From assembly GCF_029223545.1 (NCBI RefSeq), contig NZ_CP097870.1:1612001-1676000 (forward strand): 64,000 nucleotides of DNA, read 5' to 3'. This DNA comes from Thauera sp. GDN1. GTDB lineage: Bacteria; Pseudomonadota; Gammaproteobacteria; Burkholderiales; Rhodocyclaceae. The stretch's first letter is position 1. Each line of letters starts with the position of its first letter. A program made the translations under genes and the position numbers. Below, one piece after another: positions 45,869 through 55,312 of this stretch. A model generated the notes under the pieces. That model saw only the letters and a program-made list of their open reading frames with translations, was not told the origin of the DNA and did not search any database.

Positions 45869-47394
45869 CAAATAGAACGAGACATGCTCCACCAAAGGCC
45901 GGGGCGATGATGGAGGCTCTAAGGGGCCTAGGCTATTCGACAGCTGCAGCCTTGGCTGACGTCGTGGACAATTCGATATCGGCTGGGGCCTCCCAGGCAC
46001 GTCTGCGCTTCGTGTGGAGCGGGTCTGAAAGCCGAATCTCGATTCTGGACGACGGGCGCGGCATGAGCGATCCGGAACTGGAAGCGGCCATGACGCTAGG
46101 GACGATCAACCCGCTGGACGAGAGGTCTCCGACCGACCTTGGGCGTTTCGGTCTCGGTCTGAAGACGGCGTCCTTCTCGCAGTGTCGCAGCCTCACCGTT
46201 GCGTCGAAGCGAGAGGGACAGGAGATCGTCTGCCTGCGCTGGGATCTCGACGCCATAGCCTCGGACCCGGAGGGCGGATGGCGCATGTTCGAGGGGCCTG
46301 CCGAGGGTTCCGAGCGCTTCCTGGAGCCTCTCTCGGCCCTGCGCTCGGGGACCCTCGTCCTCTGGGAGCGCATGGATCGCGTGGTCACTGCCGGTTCGAA
46401 CTTCGACCACTTCGCCGAGCTCGCCATTGACGTCGAGTCGCGGCTCGCGATGGTTTTCCATCGTCTCATCGAGGGGCACAGGTCCGACTTCCGGCTTTTC
46501 GTTAACGACAGGGCTGTGGCTCCTTGGGACCCCTTCATGACCGGGCATCCGGCCAAGCCGTGGGAGTCCCCCGTCGCCCGTATTTCGACTCCTTCCGGTA
46601 CCGTAGAGGCGCAGTGCCACGTGCTTCCCCACAAGGACAAGCTTTCCGAAGACGACTTTTCGAAGGCCGGCGGTCCCGAGGGCTGGACGTCCCAGCAGGG
46701 CTTCTACGTCTACCGAAACAGGCGCCTGCTGCTGGCAGGAGGATGGCTCGGACTCGGTAGGGGAAGGGCCTGGAATCGCGAGGAGTCGCATCGACTGGCG
46801 CGGATCAGGGTGGATATCCCGAACTCCGCCGACGCCGACTGGAAGATCGACGTGAGGAAGTCCACAGCTAGGCCGCCCGTCTTCGTTCGCTCCTGGCTGA
46901 CGGGGCTGGCCGAGAACACCCGTGAGAAGGCGCGAAAGGTCTTCGCGTTTAGAGGATCGCCTACGCCGGGTCCCGGCGGCGTGCCGATCGAGCAGGCCTG
47001 GCGGGTCGAGCATCTGCGCAGCGGCGTCCGCTATCGCATAGACGAGGGACATCCCGCCGTCACCGCCGTCATCGACGCCTGCGGCGATCGAAAGGACCTC
47101 GTGAAGGCGATGCTTCGAGTGGTCGAGGAGACTGTGCCGATCCAGCGCATCTGGCTCGACACCGCCGAGAACAAGGACACCCCCAGAACGGGCTTCTCCG
47201 GCGAGCCGGAAACGGCTCCGGACGGCGTCAGGACGGTTCTTCTGACCCTGTTCAGGGACATGGTCGGGCGGCGCGGCATGACGCCGGAGGCGGCTGTTCG
47301 CGCGCTGTCCTCAACGGAGCCATTTCAGAACTATCCCAAACTCGTCGCCGCGCTTCCCGAGGCGACGAAGTCCGACGAAGGAAATGCAGGGTGA
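45865..47394 (+). CDS. mzaB: MutL/MORC-type GHKL ATPase (MzaB)
   Basis: A 509-residue GHKL-fold ATPase. The Bergerat motifs are visible: ALADVVDNSISAGA (N-box, Asn36), ILDDGRGMSD (G1, residues 60-69) and LGRFGLGLKTASFSQ (G2, 92-106). The transducer region has FYVYRNRRLLLAGGWLGLG and a lysine-bearing DWKIDVRKSTARPP, as in MutL/MORC proteins. The C-terminus has no known dimerisation motif. The start ATG overlaps the mzaA stop (ATGA). Predicted to be the ATP-gated clamp of the system. Confidence 0.88.
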   Translation: MTNRTRHAPPKAGAMMEALRGLGYSTAAALADVVDNSISAGASQARLRFVWSGSESRISILDDGRGMSDPELEAAMTLGTINPLDERSPTDLGRFGLGLKTASFSQCRSLTVASKREGQEIVCLRWDLDAIASDPEGGWRMFEGPAEGSERFLEPLSALRSGTLVLWERMDRVVTAGSNFDHFAELAIDVESRLAMVFHRLIEGHRSDFRLFVNDRAVAPWDPFMTGHPAKPWESPVARISTPSGTVEAQCHVLPHKDKLSEDDFSKAGGPEGWTSQQGFYVYRNRRLLLAGGWLGLGRGRAWNREESHRLARIRVDIPNSADADWKIDVRKSTARPPVFVRSWLTGLAENTREKARKVFAFRGSPTPGPGGVPIEQAWRVEHLRSGVRYRIDEGHPAVTAVIDACGDRKDLVKAMLRVVEETVPIQRIWLDTAENKDTPRTGFSGEPETAPDGVRTVLLTLFRDMVGRRGMTPEAAVRALSSTEPFQNYPKLVAALPEATKSDEGNAG

Positions 47395-50276
47395 CGGAAG
47401 AGCAGAGCAAGGTGTTTCAGGGTCTCGTCAGCATCGTCCAGACGACGCTCGCGGCGGACATGGAGAAGGGCGCGGTAACCCCGACCCTCATCGCAGAAAA
47501 GGTCGACTTCGTCGCCGACAACCTCTATCCGGGCAAGGACGTCGACAGGAAGGAGGCCGTCGCCGAGCTCATCCGCCGGTTCAGCCTCTGGATCGGCGGA
47601 GCTACGACGCTCTCCGACAAGACCGGCCACAAGGACTGGCTCAAAGCCTCCCGTCGCAAGGACTGGCGTTACTGGCAGCGCTACCGCGACTTCCTCGAAA
47701 GCAAGATGTCGGTCAAGGCGGTGGACGCGCTGGACGAGGCGACGAACAAGATTCTCGAACTGCTCGAAGACCCTCTGCGAGAGGGCGCCTGGGATCGTCG
47801 CGGACTCGTCGTCGGTCACGTCCAGTCGGGCAAGACAGGCAACTACACGGGCCTGATCTGCAAGGCGGCCGACGCGGGCTACAAAATCATCATCGTCCTC
47901 GCCGGCCTGCACAACAATCTGCGCTCGCAGACCCAGATTCGCCTCGAAGAAGGATTCCTGGGCTACGAGACGTCGGCGAAGAACGACGTGGTGCGCTACA
48001 TCGGCGTCGGCGAGAACGCCCGGGACGCCGAGATTCGACCCAATTGCGCGACGAATCGCTCGGACAACGGGGACTTCAACACAAAGGTCGCGAAGCACCT
48101 AGCCATCTCGCCGGAGCAGCGGCCGTGGCTCTTCGTCGTCAAGAAGAACAAGACGGTGCTCGAACGTCTGCTCAAATGGATTCGCAACCACGTTGCTGAC
48201 GCCAAGGACTCCGATGGACGGCCTCTCGTCTCGGGCTTCCCGCTGCTCCTGATCGACGACGAGGCCGACCACGCCTCGGTGGATACCGGGGATCAGATCG
48301 TGAACAAGGACGGCACCGTGGACGACGAGTATCAGCCGAAGGCCATCAACAGTCGCATCCGGAAGATCCTCCACTCGTTCGCCCGCAAGGCGTACGTCGG
48401 CTACACCGCCACGCCGTTCGCGAACGTCTTCATAGACCGCCGCAAGGCGACGAAGGAGGAGGGGCCCGACCTTTTCCCCCAGTCCTTCATCGTCAATATC
48501 TCGGCCCCCTCTAACTACGTCGGCCCCGCCCGCGTCTTCGGCCTTCGCTCGACCGAGGGCAGGGTCGGCGGACTACCTCTGACCCGGGAGATGAACGACC
48601 AGACTGACGCCACGGGCGAGGAGGGCTGGATGCCTCCGAGGCACAACAAGGCCCACGTGCCCCTGTTCGAGGGACGAGACGAGGTTCCGCCGTCGCTCAG
48701 GGAGGCGATTTCGGCCTTCGTGCTCTCCTGCGCGGTGCGCATTCTCAGGGGGCAGGGTTCGAGGCATTGCTCGATGCTGATTCACGTGACGCGCTACACC
48801 GCCGTACAGGAGGAGGTTCGCAGGCAGGTGGACAACCTCGTGAAGAGCTTCCGCGTGCGTCTGCGGGGATTCGGCGCGGTCGAGAGGGACGCGCTGCTGG
48901 CCGAGTGGCGCGAGCTCTGGGAGGACGACTTCGTGCCCACCTCGACCGCCGTGGCGATGGCCATGGACGAGTCGGCTGGCGAGTTCGATCTTCCCGACTG
49001 GGAGGACGTCGAGGCGGTCCTTCCCGAGGTGCTCGAGGATCTGGCGAACGGCGTGAGGGCCATCAACGGCTCGGCAGGCGACGTGCTGGACTACGCCGAG
49101 CGGGAGGAGACCGGCCTGAAGGTCATCGCCGTCGGCGGCGACAAGCTTGCCCGGGGCCTCACGCTCGAAGGCCTCTGCGTCAGCTACTTCGTCCGCTCCA
49201 CCAAGATGTACGACACCCTGATGCAGATGGGCCGTTGGTTCGGCTATCGCCCAGGCTATCTCGACCTCTGCCGTCTCTACACGACCCCGGACCTCGTCGA
49301 GTGGTTCGGCCACATCGCGGACGCGGCCGAGGAGCTTCGCCAGGAGTTCGACACCATGGCGAAGATCCACGCGACGCCCGAGACATACGGCATGAAGGTG
49401 CAGTCGCATCCCGTTCTGATGGTCACGTCGCCCATCAAGATGCGCAGCGCGAAGACCCTGCAAGTCTCGTTCAGCGGATCGGTGCTCGAGACCGTCGCCT
49501 TCCATCGTGACCCGTCGATCGTCGAGCGCAATCTCGCGGCGACCGAGAGGCTGCTCGGGGCTGCCGGCGCGCCGTCCGAGAGCGGCGTCATCGTCCGCAA
49601 GCGCGGCTCGGGAACTCAGGAGTGGAAGGGATTCTTATGGGAGGACGTGCCCGCCGAGCACGTCACGGACTTCTTCTCGACCTATCTGACGCATCCTGCG
49701 GCCCGCAGAGTGAACAGCGCGGTGCTGGCCGACTTCGTGAAGGCGATGGCAGCAAAGGGCGAACTCTCCTCGTGGACCGTCGCGGTGATCGGAGGGAACG
49801 AAAGCGCCGATGGAGGCCCATTCGAACTCTGCGGCAAGTACGCCCTTGAGCACATGATCACCCGCAAACCGAACGCTAACACTGAGCATTACTCCATCGG
49901 GCGGCTGCTGTCGCCCAGAGACGAGGCGATCGATATGGACGAGGAGTCCTGGCTCGCCGCCATGCGACTCACCCTCGAGGATAGGGCGAAGGACCCCGGG
50001 CGGGGAACGGAAGAGACCGGGAAGGAGCCGCCCAAATACCCCGGAGGGGTCTGGGTGCGTCAGGTGCGCGGGCTGGGAGCCGAGGGTGTTCCCGCTCATC
50101 CCCAGCGCGGTCTTCTGCTCCTGTATCCCATCGACCCGAAAGGCGCGGAACTGCCCGAAGGCGTTCCGCCCGTAGTCGGCTTCGGGGTCAGCTTCCCCGC
50201 GAGTCGCTCGACGACGACCGTGAAATACGAGGTGGATCACCTTCTCTGGGAGACCGAGTATGCCCAGGCCGATTGA
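47391..50276 (+). CDS. mzaC: Z1-domain SF2 helicase (MzaC)
   Basis: A 961-residue helicase of the Z1 family. Walker A is VVGHVQSGKTGNYTGLI (about residues 139-155), motif II is LLLIDDEADHASVD (about 285-298), and the C-terminal Z1 signature is RSTKMYDTLMQMGRWFGYRP followed by LDLCRLYTTPDLVEWFGHIA. GTG start overlapping the mzaB stop (GTGA). The last 17 bases overlap mzaD. Z1 helicases occur with MutL-type ATPases and AIPR proteins in restriction-like operons. Confidence 0.9.
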   Translation: MTEEQSKVFQGLVSIVQTTLAADMEKGAVTPTLIAEKVDFVADNLYPGKDVDRKEAVAELIRRFSLWIGGATTLSDKTGHKDWLKASRRKDWRYWQRYRDFLESKMSVKAVDALDEATNKILELLEDPLREGAWDRRGLVVGHVQSGKTGNYTGLICKAADAGYKIIIVLAGLHNNLRSQTQIRLEEGFLGYETSAKNDVVRYIGVGENARDAEIRPNCATNRSDNGDFNTKVAKHLAISPEQRPWLFVVKKNKTVLERLLKWIRNHVADAKDSDGRPLVSGFPLLLIDDEADHASVDTGDQIVNKDGTVDDEYQPKAINSRIRKILHSFARKAYVGYTATPFANVFIDRRKATKEEGPDLFPQSFIVNISAPSNYVGPARVFGLRSTEGRVGGLPLTREMNDQTDATGEEGWMPPRHNKAHVPLFEGRDEVPPSLREAISAFVLSCAVRILRGQGSRHCSMLIHVTRYTAVQEEVRRQVDNLVKSFRVRLRGFGAVERDALLAEWRELWEDDFVPTSTAVAMAMDESAGEFDLPDWEDVEAVLPEVLEDLANGVRAINGSAGDVLDYAEREETGLKVIAVGGDKLARGLTLEGLCVSYFVRSTKMYDTLMQMGRWFGYRPGYLDLCRLYTTPDLVEWFGHIADAAEELRQEFDTMAKIHATPETYGMKVQSHPVLMVTSPIKMRSAKTLQVSFSGSVLETVAFHRDPSIVERNLAATERLLGAAGAPSESGVIVRKRGSGTQEWKGFLWEDVPAEHVTDFFSTYLTHPAARRVNSAVLADFVKAMAAKGELSSWTVAVIGGNESADGGPFELCGKYALEHMITRKPNANTEHYSIGRLLSPRDEAIDMDEESWLAAMRLTLEDRAKDPGRGTEETGKEPPKYPGGVWVRQVRGLGAEGVPAHPQRGLLLLYPIDPKGAELPEGVPPVVGFGVSFPASRSTTTVKYEVDHLLWETEYAQAD

Positions 50277-51267
50277 CGAGTTCGTCGCCGCTTGGGAGGC
50301 CCTCTCCGGAAGCGGAGCGGAGGCGGGTTGGCGCGGTATCCCCGTGGCCCGCGCGGGGGCTTGCGAACTAGTGGCGGCCAGGCGCTTTCCGGGGAACGAG
50401 GAGGCGCTGCTCGCTCGTTTCCCGACGGCTCGTCCGAGCTCGTCGGACCATCTTCCCGAGGGCAAGGGGTTCGAGGTCGTTCGGGCGGACCCGTTCGGCG
50501 ACGGCATGACCTGGATAGCCCTGTCCCGCAAGGAGTCGGGCAGTCCCGAGATCTTCGCGGAGATGGTGGGCGACGTCGCGGGAGCCATGGATGCCGCCGC
50601 TCCCGAGGGAGAAGTCTCCGTTCTCAAAACCATGCTGCGCAGAGTGCGCATGTGGCAGCAGTTCATGTCGCGCGGAACGGGGCCTCTCAGCCCCGAGGCG
50701 GAGCTTGGGCTGGCAGGAGAACTCTTCTTCATGGCGCTACTTCTCGACGCTGGGGTCTCGCATGAGAACGTCCTGAGCGGCTGGGTCGGTCCGGACGACG
50801 CCCCTCAGGACTTCCTCCTCGGGGACGGGGCGATCGAGGTGAAGGCGACGATGTCCTCGTCGGGCTTCCCGGTGAAGATCGGCTCGCTGGAGCAGTTGGA
50901 CGACGCCGTCGCGTCTCCCTTGTTTCTCGCCGCCGTCAGATTCGCGGCGGGCGAGGGCGGAGCGACGCTTCCCGAGATGGTCGCCGAGGTCGAGCGTCGT
51001 CTCGAAGGCGAACCTGGGGCGGCCGACCTCCTGCGGGAGCGACTCATGGTCGCGGGCTACTCCGATGACCACGCCGGCCAGTATTCCCGAAGATTCGAGC
51101 CGAAGGATAGGCGAGTGCTCTCGGTGTCCGAGGGCTTTCCGCGCCTCACGCCGGGAGTCGTCCCGGCCGGTGTGACTCGCGCCGTCTACGAAATCAATCT
51201 GGACCACGCAGGAGACTTCCTGCACGACTTCGACGAGGTCCTCTTTCAACTTGGAGCAATCGAATGA
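50260..51267 (+). CDS. mzaD: PD-(D/E)XK motif protein, DUF4420 (MzaD)
   Basis: A 335-residue putative nuclease. The restriction-endonuclease core is visible as PLSPEAELGLAGELFFMALL and APQDFLLGDGAIEVKATMSS, giving the D-x(n)-E-V-K catalytic pattern near residues 185-194. Its C-terminal part has YSRRFEPKDRRVLSVSEGFP. Overlaps mzaC by 17 bases and mzaE by 4, so translation is coupled. Predicted DNA-cleaving partner of the ATPases. Confidence 0.85.
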   Translation: MPRPIDEFVAAWEALSGSGAEAGWRGIPVARAGACELVAARRFPGNEEALLARFPTARPSSSDHLPEGKGFEVVRADPFGDGMTWIALSRKESGSPEIFAEMVGDVAGAMDAAAPEGEVSVLKTMLRRVRMWQQFMSRGTGPLSPEAELGLAGELFFMALLLDAGVSHENVLSGWVGPDDAPQDFLLGDGAIEVKATMSSSGFPVKIGSLEQLDDAVASPLFLAAVRFAAGEGGATLPEMVAEVERRLEGEPGAADLLRERLMVAGYSDDHAGQYSRRFEPKDRRVLSVSEGFPRLTPGVVPAGVTRAVYEINLDHAGDFLHDFDEVLFQLGAIE

Positions 51268-53042
51268 CCCTCGACGACTTTCTCGCTGAGACGCGGGCAG
51301 AGATAGCGGCCCAGATGAGCGAGGGTTCTCCCTTCGCCGAACTGGTTTTCTGCGAGGTGGTCATGCAGCACCTTGTGGACGCGGGCATGACCTTCGAACC
51401 CGTCGTCTGCCATTTTCAGGGAAAGGTCGGGAACGCGAACCTGCGACTCAGCGGCTACGCCATGTCCGATGATGCAGACCAACTCGACCTCTTCGTCAGT
51501 CTCTACGATGGCGTCGAGACCTTGACGCCCATTCAGGATCAAGAGTCGAAGACGGCGGCCCAGCAGTGCGTGCGCTTCCTTGAACTCTGCGCGGCCGGGC
51601 GGCTCGCGGACAAGCTGGACCCGTCCAGCGACGCCCACTCCCTCGCGCTCACCATCCAGGAGATATACGACGGCCTCGAGCAGGTTCGGGTTTTCGTCCT
51701 TACGGACGGGGTAGCCAAGTCGAAGAGTTTCAAGGCCCGGGACGTCGGCGGCAAGTCGGTCCGTCTCGAGGTCATGGACATCGAGCGCCTCTTCCGCCAC
51801 CGTTCGGAGGGCAAGCCGCGAGACGAACTCGTCGTCGACTTCAGCGAGGTTTCAGGGTCGCCGCTGCCGTGCGTCTTCGTCCCCGGCGAGACGGGCGATT
51901 ACGACTACGCACTGACCGCCGTACCCGGCGACGCCTTGCGCTACGTATACGAGAAGTTCGGCCCCCGGTTGCTGGAGGCCAACGTACGCTCTTTCCTGAG
52001 CGTCAAGAAGGGACACGTTAACGCCGGCATCCAGAGCACGCTGCGCGGCGCGCCCGAGCGATTCATGGCCTTCAACAACGGCATTGTTCTGGTAGCCGAC
52101 GAGATGAAGCTCGCCCGGGCCGAGGACGGCTCTCCCGGCATCGTCTGGCTTCGCGGGATGCAGATCGTAAACGGGGGGCAGACCACGGCGTCCATCTACT
52201 TCGCGAAGAAGAAGTATCCGGAGACCGACCTGAGCAAGGTCCGCGTACCCGCGAAAATCATCGTAATGAAGGAGGAGGACCTGGCGAAAGAGGAGGCTCT
52301 CGTCTCCGACATCTCGCGCTACGCGAACTCCCAGACTGCAGTGAAGCAGTCCGACCTTTCGGCGAACAAGCCCTTCCACGTGGAGGTTGAGCGGCTGTCC
52401 CTGACTGTCTACTGCCCAGACGGGGTCGGCCGCTGGTTCTATGAGCGGGCGGCGGGAAGTTACAACACCCTTCTGTTGCGCGAGGGAACGACTCCGACTC
52501 GCCTGAAGGCGCTGAAGGAGTCCGTGCCGGCTTCGCGCAAGATAACCAAGACGGAGTTGGCGAAATACATGATGGCTTGGGAAGTCCGACCGGATGTCGT
52601 TAGCCTCGGGACGCAGAAATGCTTTGACCACTTTATGACGGGACTCGGCGGGGCAGAGGCGGCTGGTAACCCGCTCGTGCCGGACCCGACTTACTTCAAG
52701 GAGCTCGTCGCTAAGGCTCTTGTCTTCAAGGCTGTCCACAAGACTGCTCGTCCGCTGGTCTCCGCGTTCCTGGCAAACGTGGCCGCCTACACGGTCGCCG
52801 TCGTCGCGCGCTCCTACCGAGACGCGTTCGATCTCGAGAAGGTCTGGCGCAACCAGGGCGTCTCGTACCAGTTCCTCGAGCAGGTCGAAATATGGGCGAG
52901 GGAGGTGAACGAGCGTTTGCACGAGACAGCCAACGGCAAGATGATCTCCGAGTGGGCCAAGCGCCCCGAGTGCAGGGAGGCGATGTTCGCGCGGCCGTTC
53001 TCGCCTCCGTCCATGGACGTTCCCGAGGTTCGTCGGGGCTGA
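51264..53042 (+). CDS. mzaE: AIPR family protein (MzaE)
   Basis: A 592-residue protein of the AIPR (abortive infection phage resistance) family. The diagnostic central block is present: NAGIQSTLRGAPERFMAFNN, LRGMQIVNGGQTTASIYFAK and SDISRYANSQTAVKQSDLSA. Biochemical role is not established; some members are fused to nucleases. The start overlaps the mzaD stop (ATGA), and vsr begins 4 bases after its stop. Confidence 0.9.
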   Translation: MTLDDFLAETRAEIAAQMSEGSPFAELVFCEVVMQHLVDAGMTFEPVVCHFQGKVGNANLRLSGYAMSDDADQLDLFVSLYDGVETLTPIQDQESKTAAQQCVRFLELCAAGRLADKLDPSSDAHSLALTIQEIYDGLEQVRVFVLTDGVAKSKSFKARDVGGKSVRLEVMDIERLFRHRSEGKPRDELVVDFSEVSGSPLPCVFVPGETGDYDYALTAVPGDALRYVYEKFGPRLLEANVRSFLSVKKGHVNAGIQSTLRGAPERFMAFNNGIVLVADEMKLARAEDGSPGIVWLRGMQIVNGGQTTASIYFAKKKYPETDLSKVRVPAKIIVMKEEDLAKEEALVSDISRYANSQTAVKQSDLSANKPFHVEVERLSLTVYCPDGVGRWFYERAAGSYNTLLLREGTTPTRLKALKESVPASRKITKTELAKYMMAWEVRPDVVSLGTQKCFDHFMTGLGGAEAAGNPLVPDPTYFKELVAKALVFKAVHKTARPLVSAFLANVAAYTVAVVARSYRDAFDLEKVWRNQGVSYQFLEQVEIWAREVNERLHETANGKMISEWAKRPECREAMFARPFSPPSMDVPEVRRG

Positions 53043-53046
53043 TCCG

Positions 53047-53508
53047 ATGACCGACGTCGTTGACGCGGCGACGAGAAGCCGAATGATGGGCGGCATTGGC
53101 GGGCGAAACACAAAGCCGGAGTTAATCGTTCGCAAGGCGCTCTTTGCGGCGGGCTTCAGATTTCGCCTGCACCGGAAGGATCTCCCGGGACGTCCCGACG
53201 TAGTGCTACCGGGGCGTCGAGTCGCTGTGTTTGTGCACGGCTGCTTTTGGCATGCCCATCCGGGATGTCGTTACGCCACGACGCCTGCTACGCGTCGAGC
53301 GTTCTGGGAGGCCAAGCTCGCAGCCAACATCGAGCGAGATCGGCGTGCACGAGACGCCCTTCTGTCTGCCGGCTGGAGGGTGCTGGTCGTCTGGGAGTGC
53401 GCGACGCGTTCGGCCGCCTGCCAGAATGCTCTTCCTGAGCTTTTTGCGAGCTGGATCGAAGGTTCAGAACTCATCGGAGAGTTCGGTTCCTGTTCCATAC
53501 GTCCATGA
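53047..53508 (+). CDS. vsr: Very short patch repair endonuclease Vsr
   Basis: Nicks beside T:G mismatches that arise by deamination of 5-methylcytosine. The 153-residue product keeps the Vsr landmarks: MMGGIGGRNTKPELIVRKAL, FRLHRKDLPGRPDVVLPGRR with catalytic Asp51, and VFVHGCFWHAHPGC with His64 and His69 at E. coli numbering. It is the last gene of the Mza operon and overlaps the convergent cytosine methyltransferase by 38 bases at their 3' ends, linking repair to the local methylation. Confidence 0.93.
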   Translation: MTDVVDAATRSRMMGGIGGRNTKPELIVRKALFAAGFRFRLHRKDLPGRPDVVLPGRRVAVFVHGCFWHAHPGCRYATTPATRRAFWEAKLAANIERDRRARDALLSAGWRVLVVWECATRSAACQNALPELFASWIEGSELIGEFGSCSIRP

Positions 53509-55042
53509 ACATCCAGACGACCCGAGCGATCTTGCGGGCCAGGAGCGGGGGGACCGCATTACCGACCTGCGTGTATTGCTCGGTTCGGTTTCCAGCGAAG
53601 AAGTAGTTGTCCTGGAAGGTCTGAAGCCGGGCTGCCTCGCGAACCGTCAGACTTCTGCACTGCGACGGATCTGGATGGATGAAGTAGTGCCCGTCCTTGG
53701 CTATGTGCGCGACGACCGTGGATGACCAGCTTCCTTCCAACTGAACCCGGAACCGGTCAGCAAATGGGACGTTATACGACATGACGTTGTCGTGTTTCGG
53801 AAGCAGGGGCGTGGGGAAGTCGGCGATCTTTGGTGAAAGGCCCTTGGCTCTCCCGTAGGCCGCAGCGAAGAGGTAGCGGTGAAGGTCCGAGCGCATGTGG
53901 GAGCGCGTTTCGTGCTGAATTACTCCGCCAAGACGTTCATCCAGATACCAGTTTCTCAGTCTGGCCCGCATCTCGTTGTTCGTCGTGTCGTGAGGTATGA
54001 ATGGCCCGCCAGTCGATTTCCGAAGCCGGGCATCCGAGACAGCCCTTTGCATCTCGTCCATGACCGGCTTCAAGGCCTCGGACTGATACCAGCGGAGTTC
54101 CTCAGCCGTTCCCATCAGGGCGGACAGCCACTGCTCGTGTCCGTCCGGCTCCTTCGACAGTTTGCTTCTCAACGGCGGCAGTCCGGATAGTGCCTCTCGG
54201 ACGGTTACCTTCAGATTCTCGCTGCCCAGGACGAACATCTCGGGGGACGAGGACAGTTCCGGTACCGATCGTGCGACGTCCGAGCGAATTCCGAACAGGA
54301 TGACTCTGTGTCTTCCCTGAGGAATGCCGAAACACTCCGCCTCGATGACGAAGTCCTGAGGGGCGAGCTCCGCTGCAACGCCGGGCTTCACCAGAGAGCG
54401 GATCTGATACTCGAGCCCATCGCCGGGCGAGGAGAGGTCAGCCACGATCCTGCTGAAGATCGGCGAGCCACCGTGCTGCGAGGAGAGCATCCCCTTCACA
54501 TTCTCCATGATGAACACTGCCGGCTTGTGCTTCCGAATGATTCGCAAATATTCCCGGTAGAGGAAGTGCTTTTCGTCGCTCTCGAACTTCTCCTGAGACT
54601 CCCGCGCCCTGCGGGAACGACCGGCGATGGAGTACGCCTGGCACGGGGGGCCGCCTATCAGGACCCAGTTGTCTGCTCCGCCAAGAGCTGTCTGGATCTG
54701 GCGGTCGAGATCTTCCGGGTCGTCCTTTCCGAGTTCGAAGTTGCGCGCCTCCTCCAAGGCTTCTCCTCCCGCCTCGGCCGCGTCGGGATGAGAGAAGAGC
54801 TCATCGCGTGAGAGTTCCCCGCGAATATGGTCGTAGTAGCAGTCGGGCGCCTGACCTCGGGAAAACTTGCGATAGAGGGCCCGGAGCGAGAGCGTTTTAT
54901 GAGTCGTCACATCCTTCTCAGCCGAGACCTTCAGGGCGAAGGGAGGAATGCGATCCTGGTCCAAGAGCGATGAAAAACCCTCGCCCAGGCCGCCAGGACC
55001 TGCGAAAAGGTCGATTACGGGGATGGGTCTGCGCTGGGCCAT
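53471..55042 (-). CDS. DNA (cytosine-5) methyltransferase
   Basis: A 523-residue m5C methyltransferase. Motif I is DLFAGPGGLGEGF (residues 11-23), the catalytic loop is IGGPPCQAYSIAGR with Cys134, ENV is FIMENVKGMLSS, motif VIII is near CFGIPQGRHRVILFGIRSD, and motif X is TQVGNAVPPLLARKIA. The variable region between about 290 and 420, which sets the recognition sequence, is large. It is convergent with vsr, so it is outside the Mza transcript but presumably part of the module, marking self DNA. Specificity cannot be read from sequence. Confidence 0.93.
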   Translation of the reverse strand: MAQRRPIPVIDLFAGPGGLGEGFSSLLDQDRIPPFALKVSAEKDVTTHKTLSLRALYRKFSRGQAPDCYYDHIRGELSRDELFSHPDAAEAGGEALEEARNFELGKDDPEDLDRQIQTALGGADNWVLIGGPPCQAYSIAGRSRRARESQEKFESDEKHFLYREYLRIIRKHKPAVFIMENVKGMLSSQHGGSPIFSRIVADLSSPGDGLEYQIRSLVKPGVAAELAPQDFVIEAECFGIPQGRHRVILFGIRSDVARSVPELSSSPEMFVLGSENLKVTVREALSGLPPLRSKLSKEPDGHEQWLSALMGTAEELRWYQSEALKPVMDEMQRAVSDARLRKSTGGPFIPHDTTNNEMRARLRNWYLDERLGGVIQHETRSHMRSDLHRYLFAAAYGRAKGLSPKIADFPTPLLPKHDNVMSYNVPFADRFRVQLEGSWSSTVVAHIAKDGHYFIHPDPSQCRSLTVREAARLQTFQDNYFFAGNRTEQYTQVGNAVPPLLARKIARVVWMFMDVWNRNRTLR

Positions 55043-55069
55043 GCGTTATCGGTCGTCGGACTTCTGTCG

Positions 55070-55285
55070 TCAAAAAAGAAAAAGGCGCGACTCGCGCGCC
55101 AGTGTATGCAATGGGAATTTCTGGGGCCAAAGCGTACCGCGCCGAGATTCTACCCTTCGTAAGAGGCCTTCGATACCCGGAGGTAAGTTGTTTGTCTTAA
55201 AGATGGCTGCAAGCTCGAGCGTACCCGGGCTGATCTCGCTGACGTCGCCCATGGAGCGGGAGCCACGGGTTGCGCAGGGCCACAT
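55070..55285 (-). CDS. Small hypothetical ORF spanning the apparent island junction
   Basis: A 71-codon frame with a very good Shine-Dalgarno (GAGGAGG, 8 bases before the ATG), 27 bases after the 55-codon gene. The first ~29 codons (MWPCATRGSRSMGDVSEISP, then GTLELAAIF) have core-like GC-rich codon use. From AAG ACA AAC AAC TTA the codon use turns AT-rich and stays so to the stop. It is most simply the 5' end of a resident gene truncated by the island insertion. No family recognised. Confidence 0.45.
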   Translation of the reverse strand: MWPCATRGSRSMGDVSEISPGTLELAAIFKTNNLPPGIEGLLRRVESRRGTLWPQKFPLHTLARESRLFLF

Positions 55286-55312
55286 GATGATGTCCTCCTC
55301 GTGTGACCCGGC

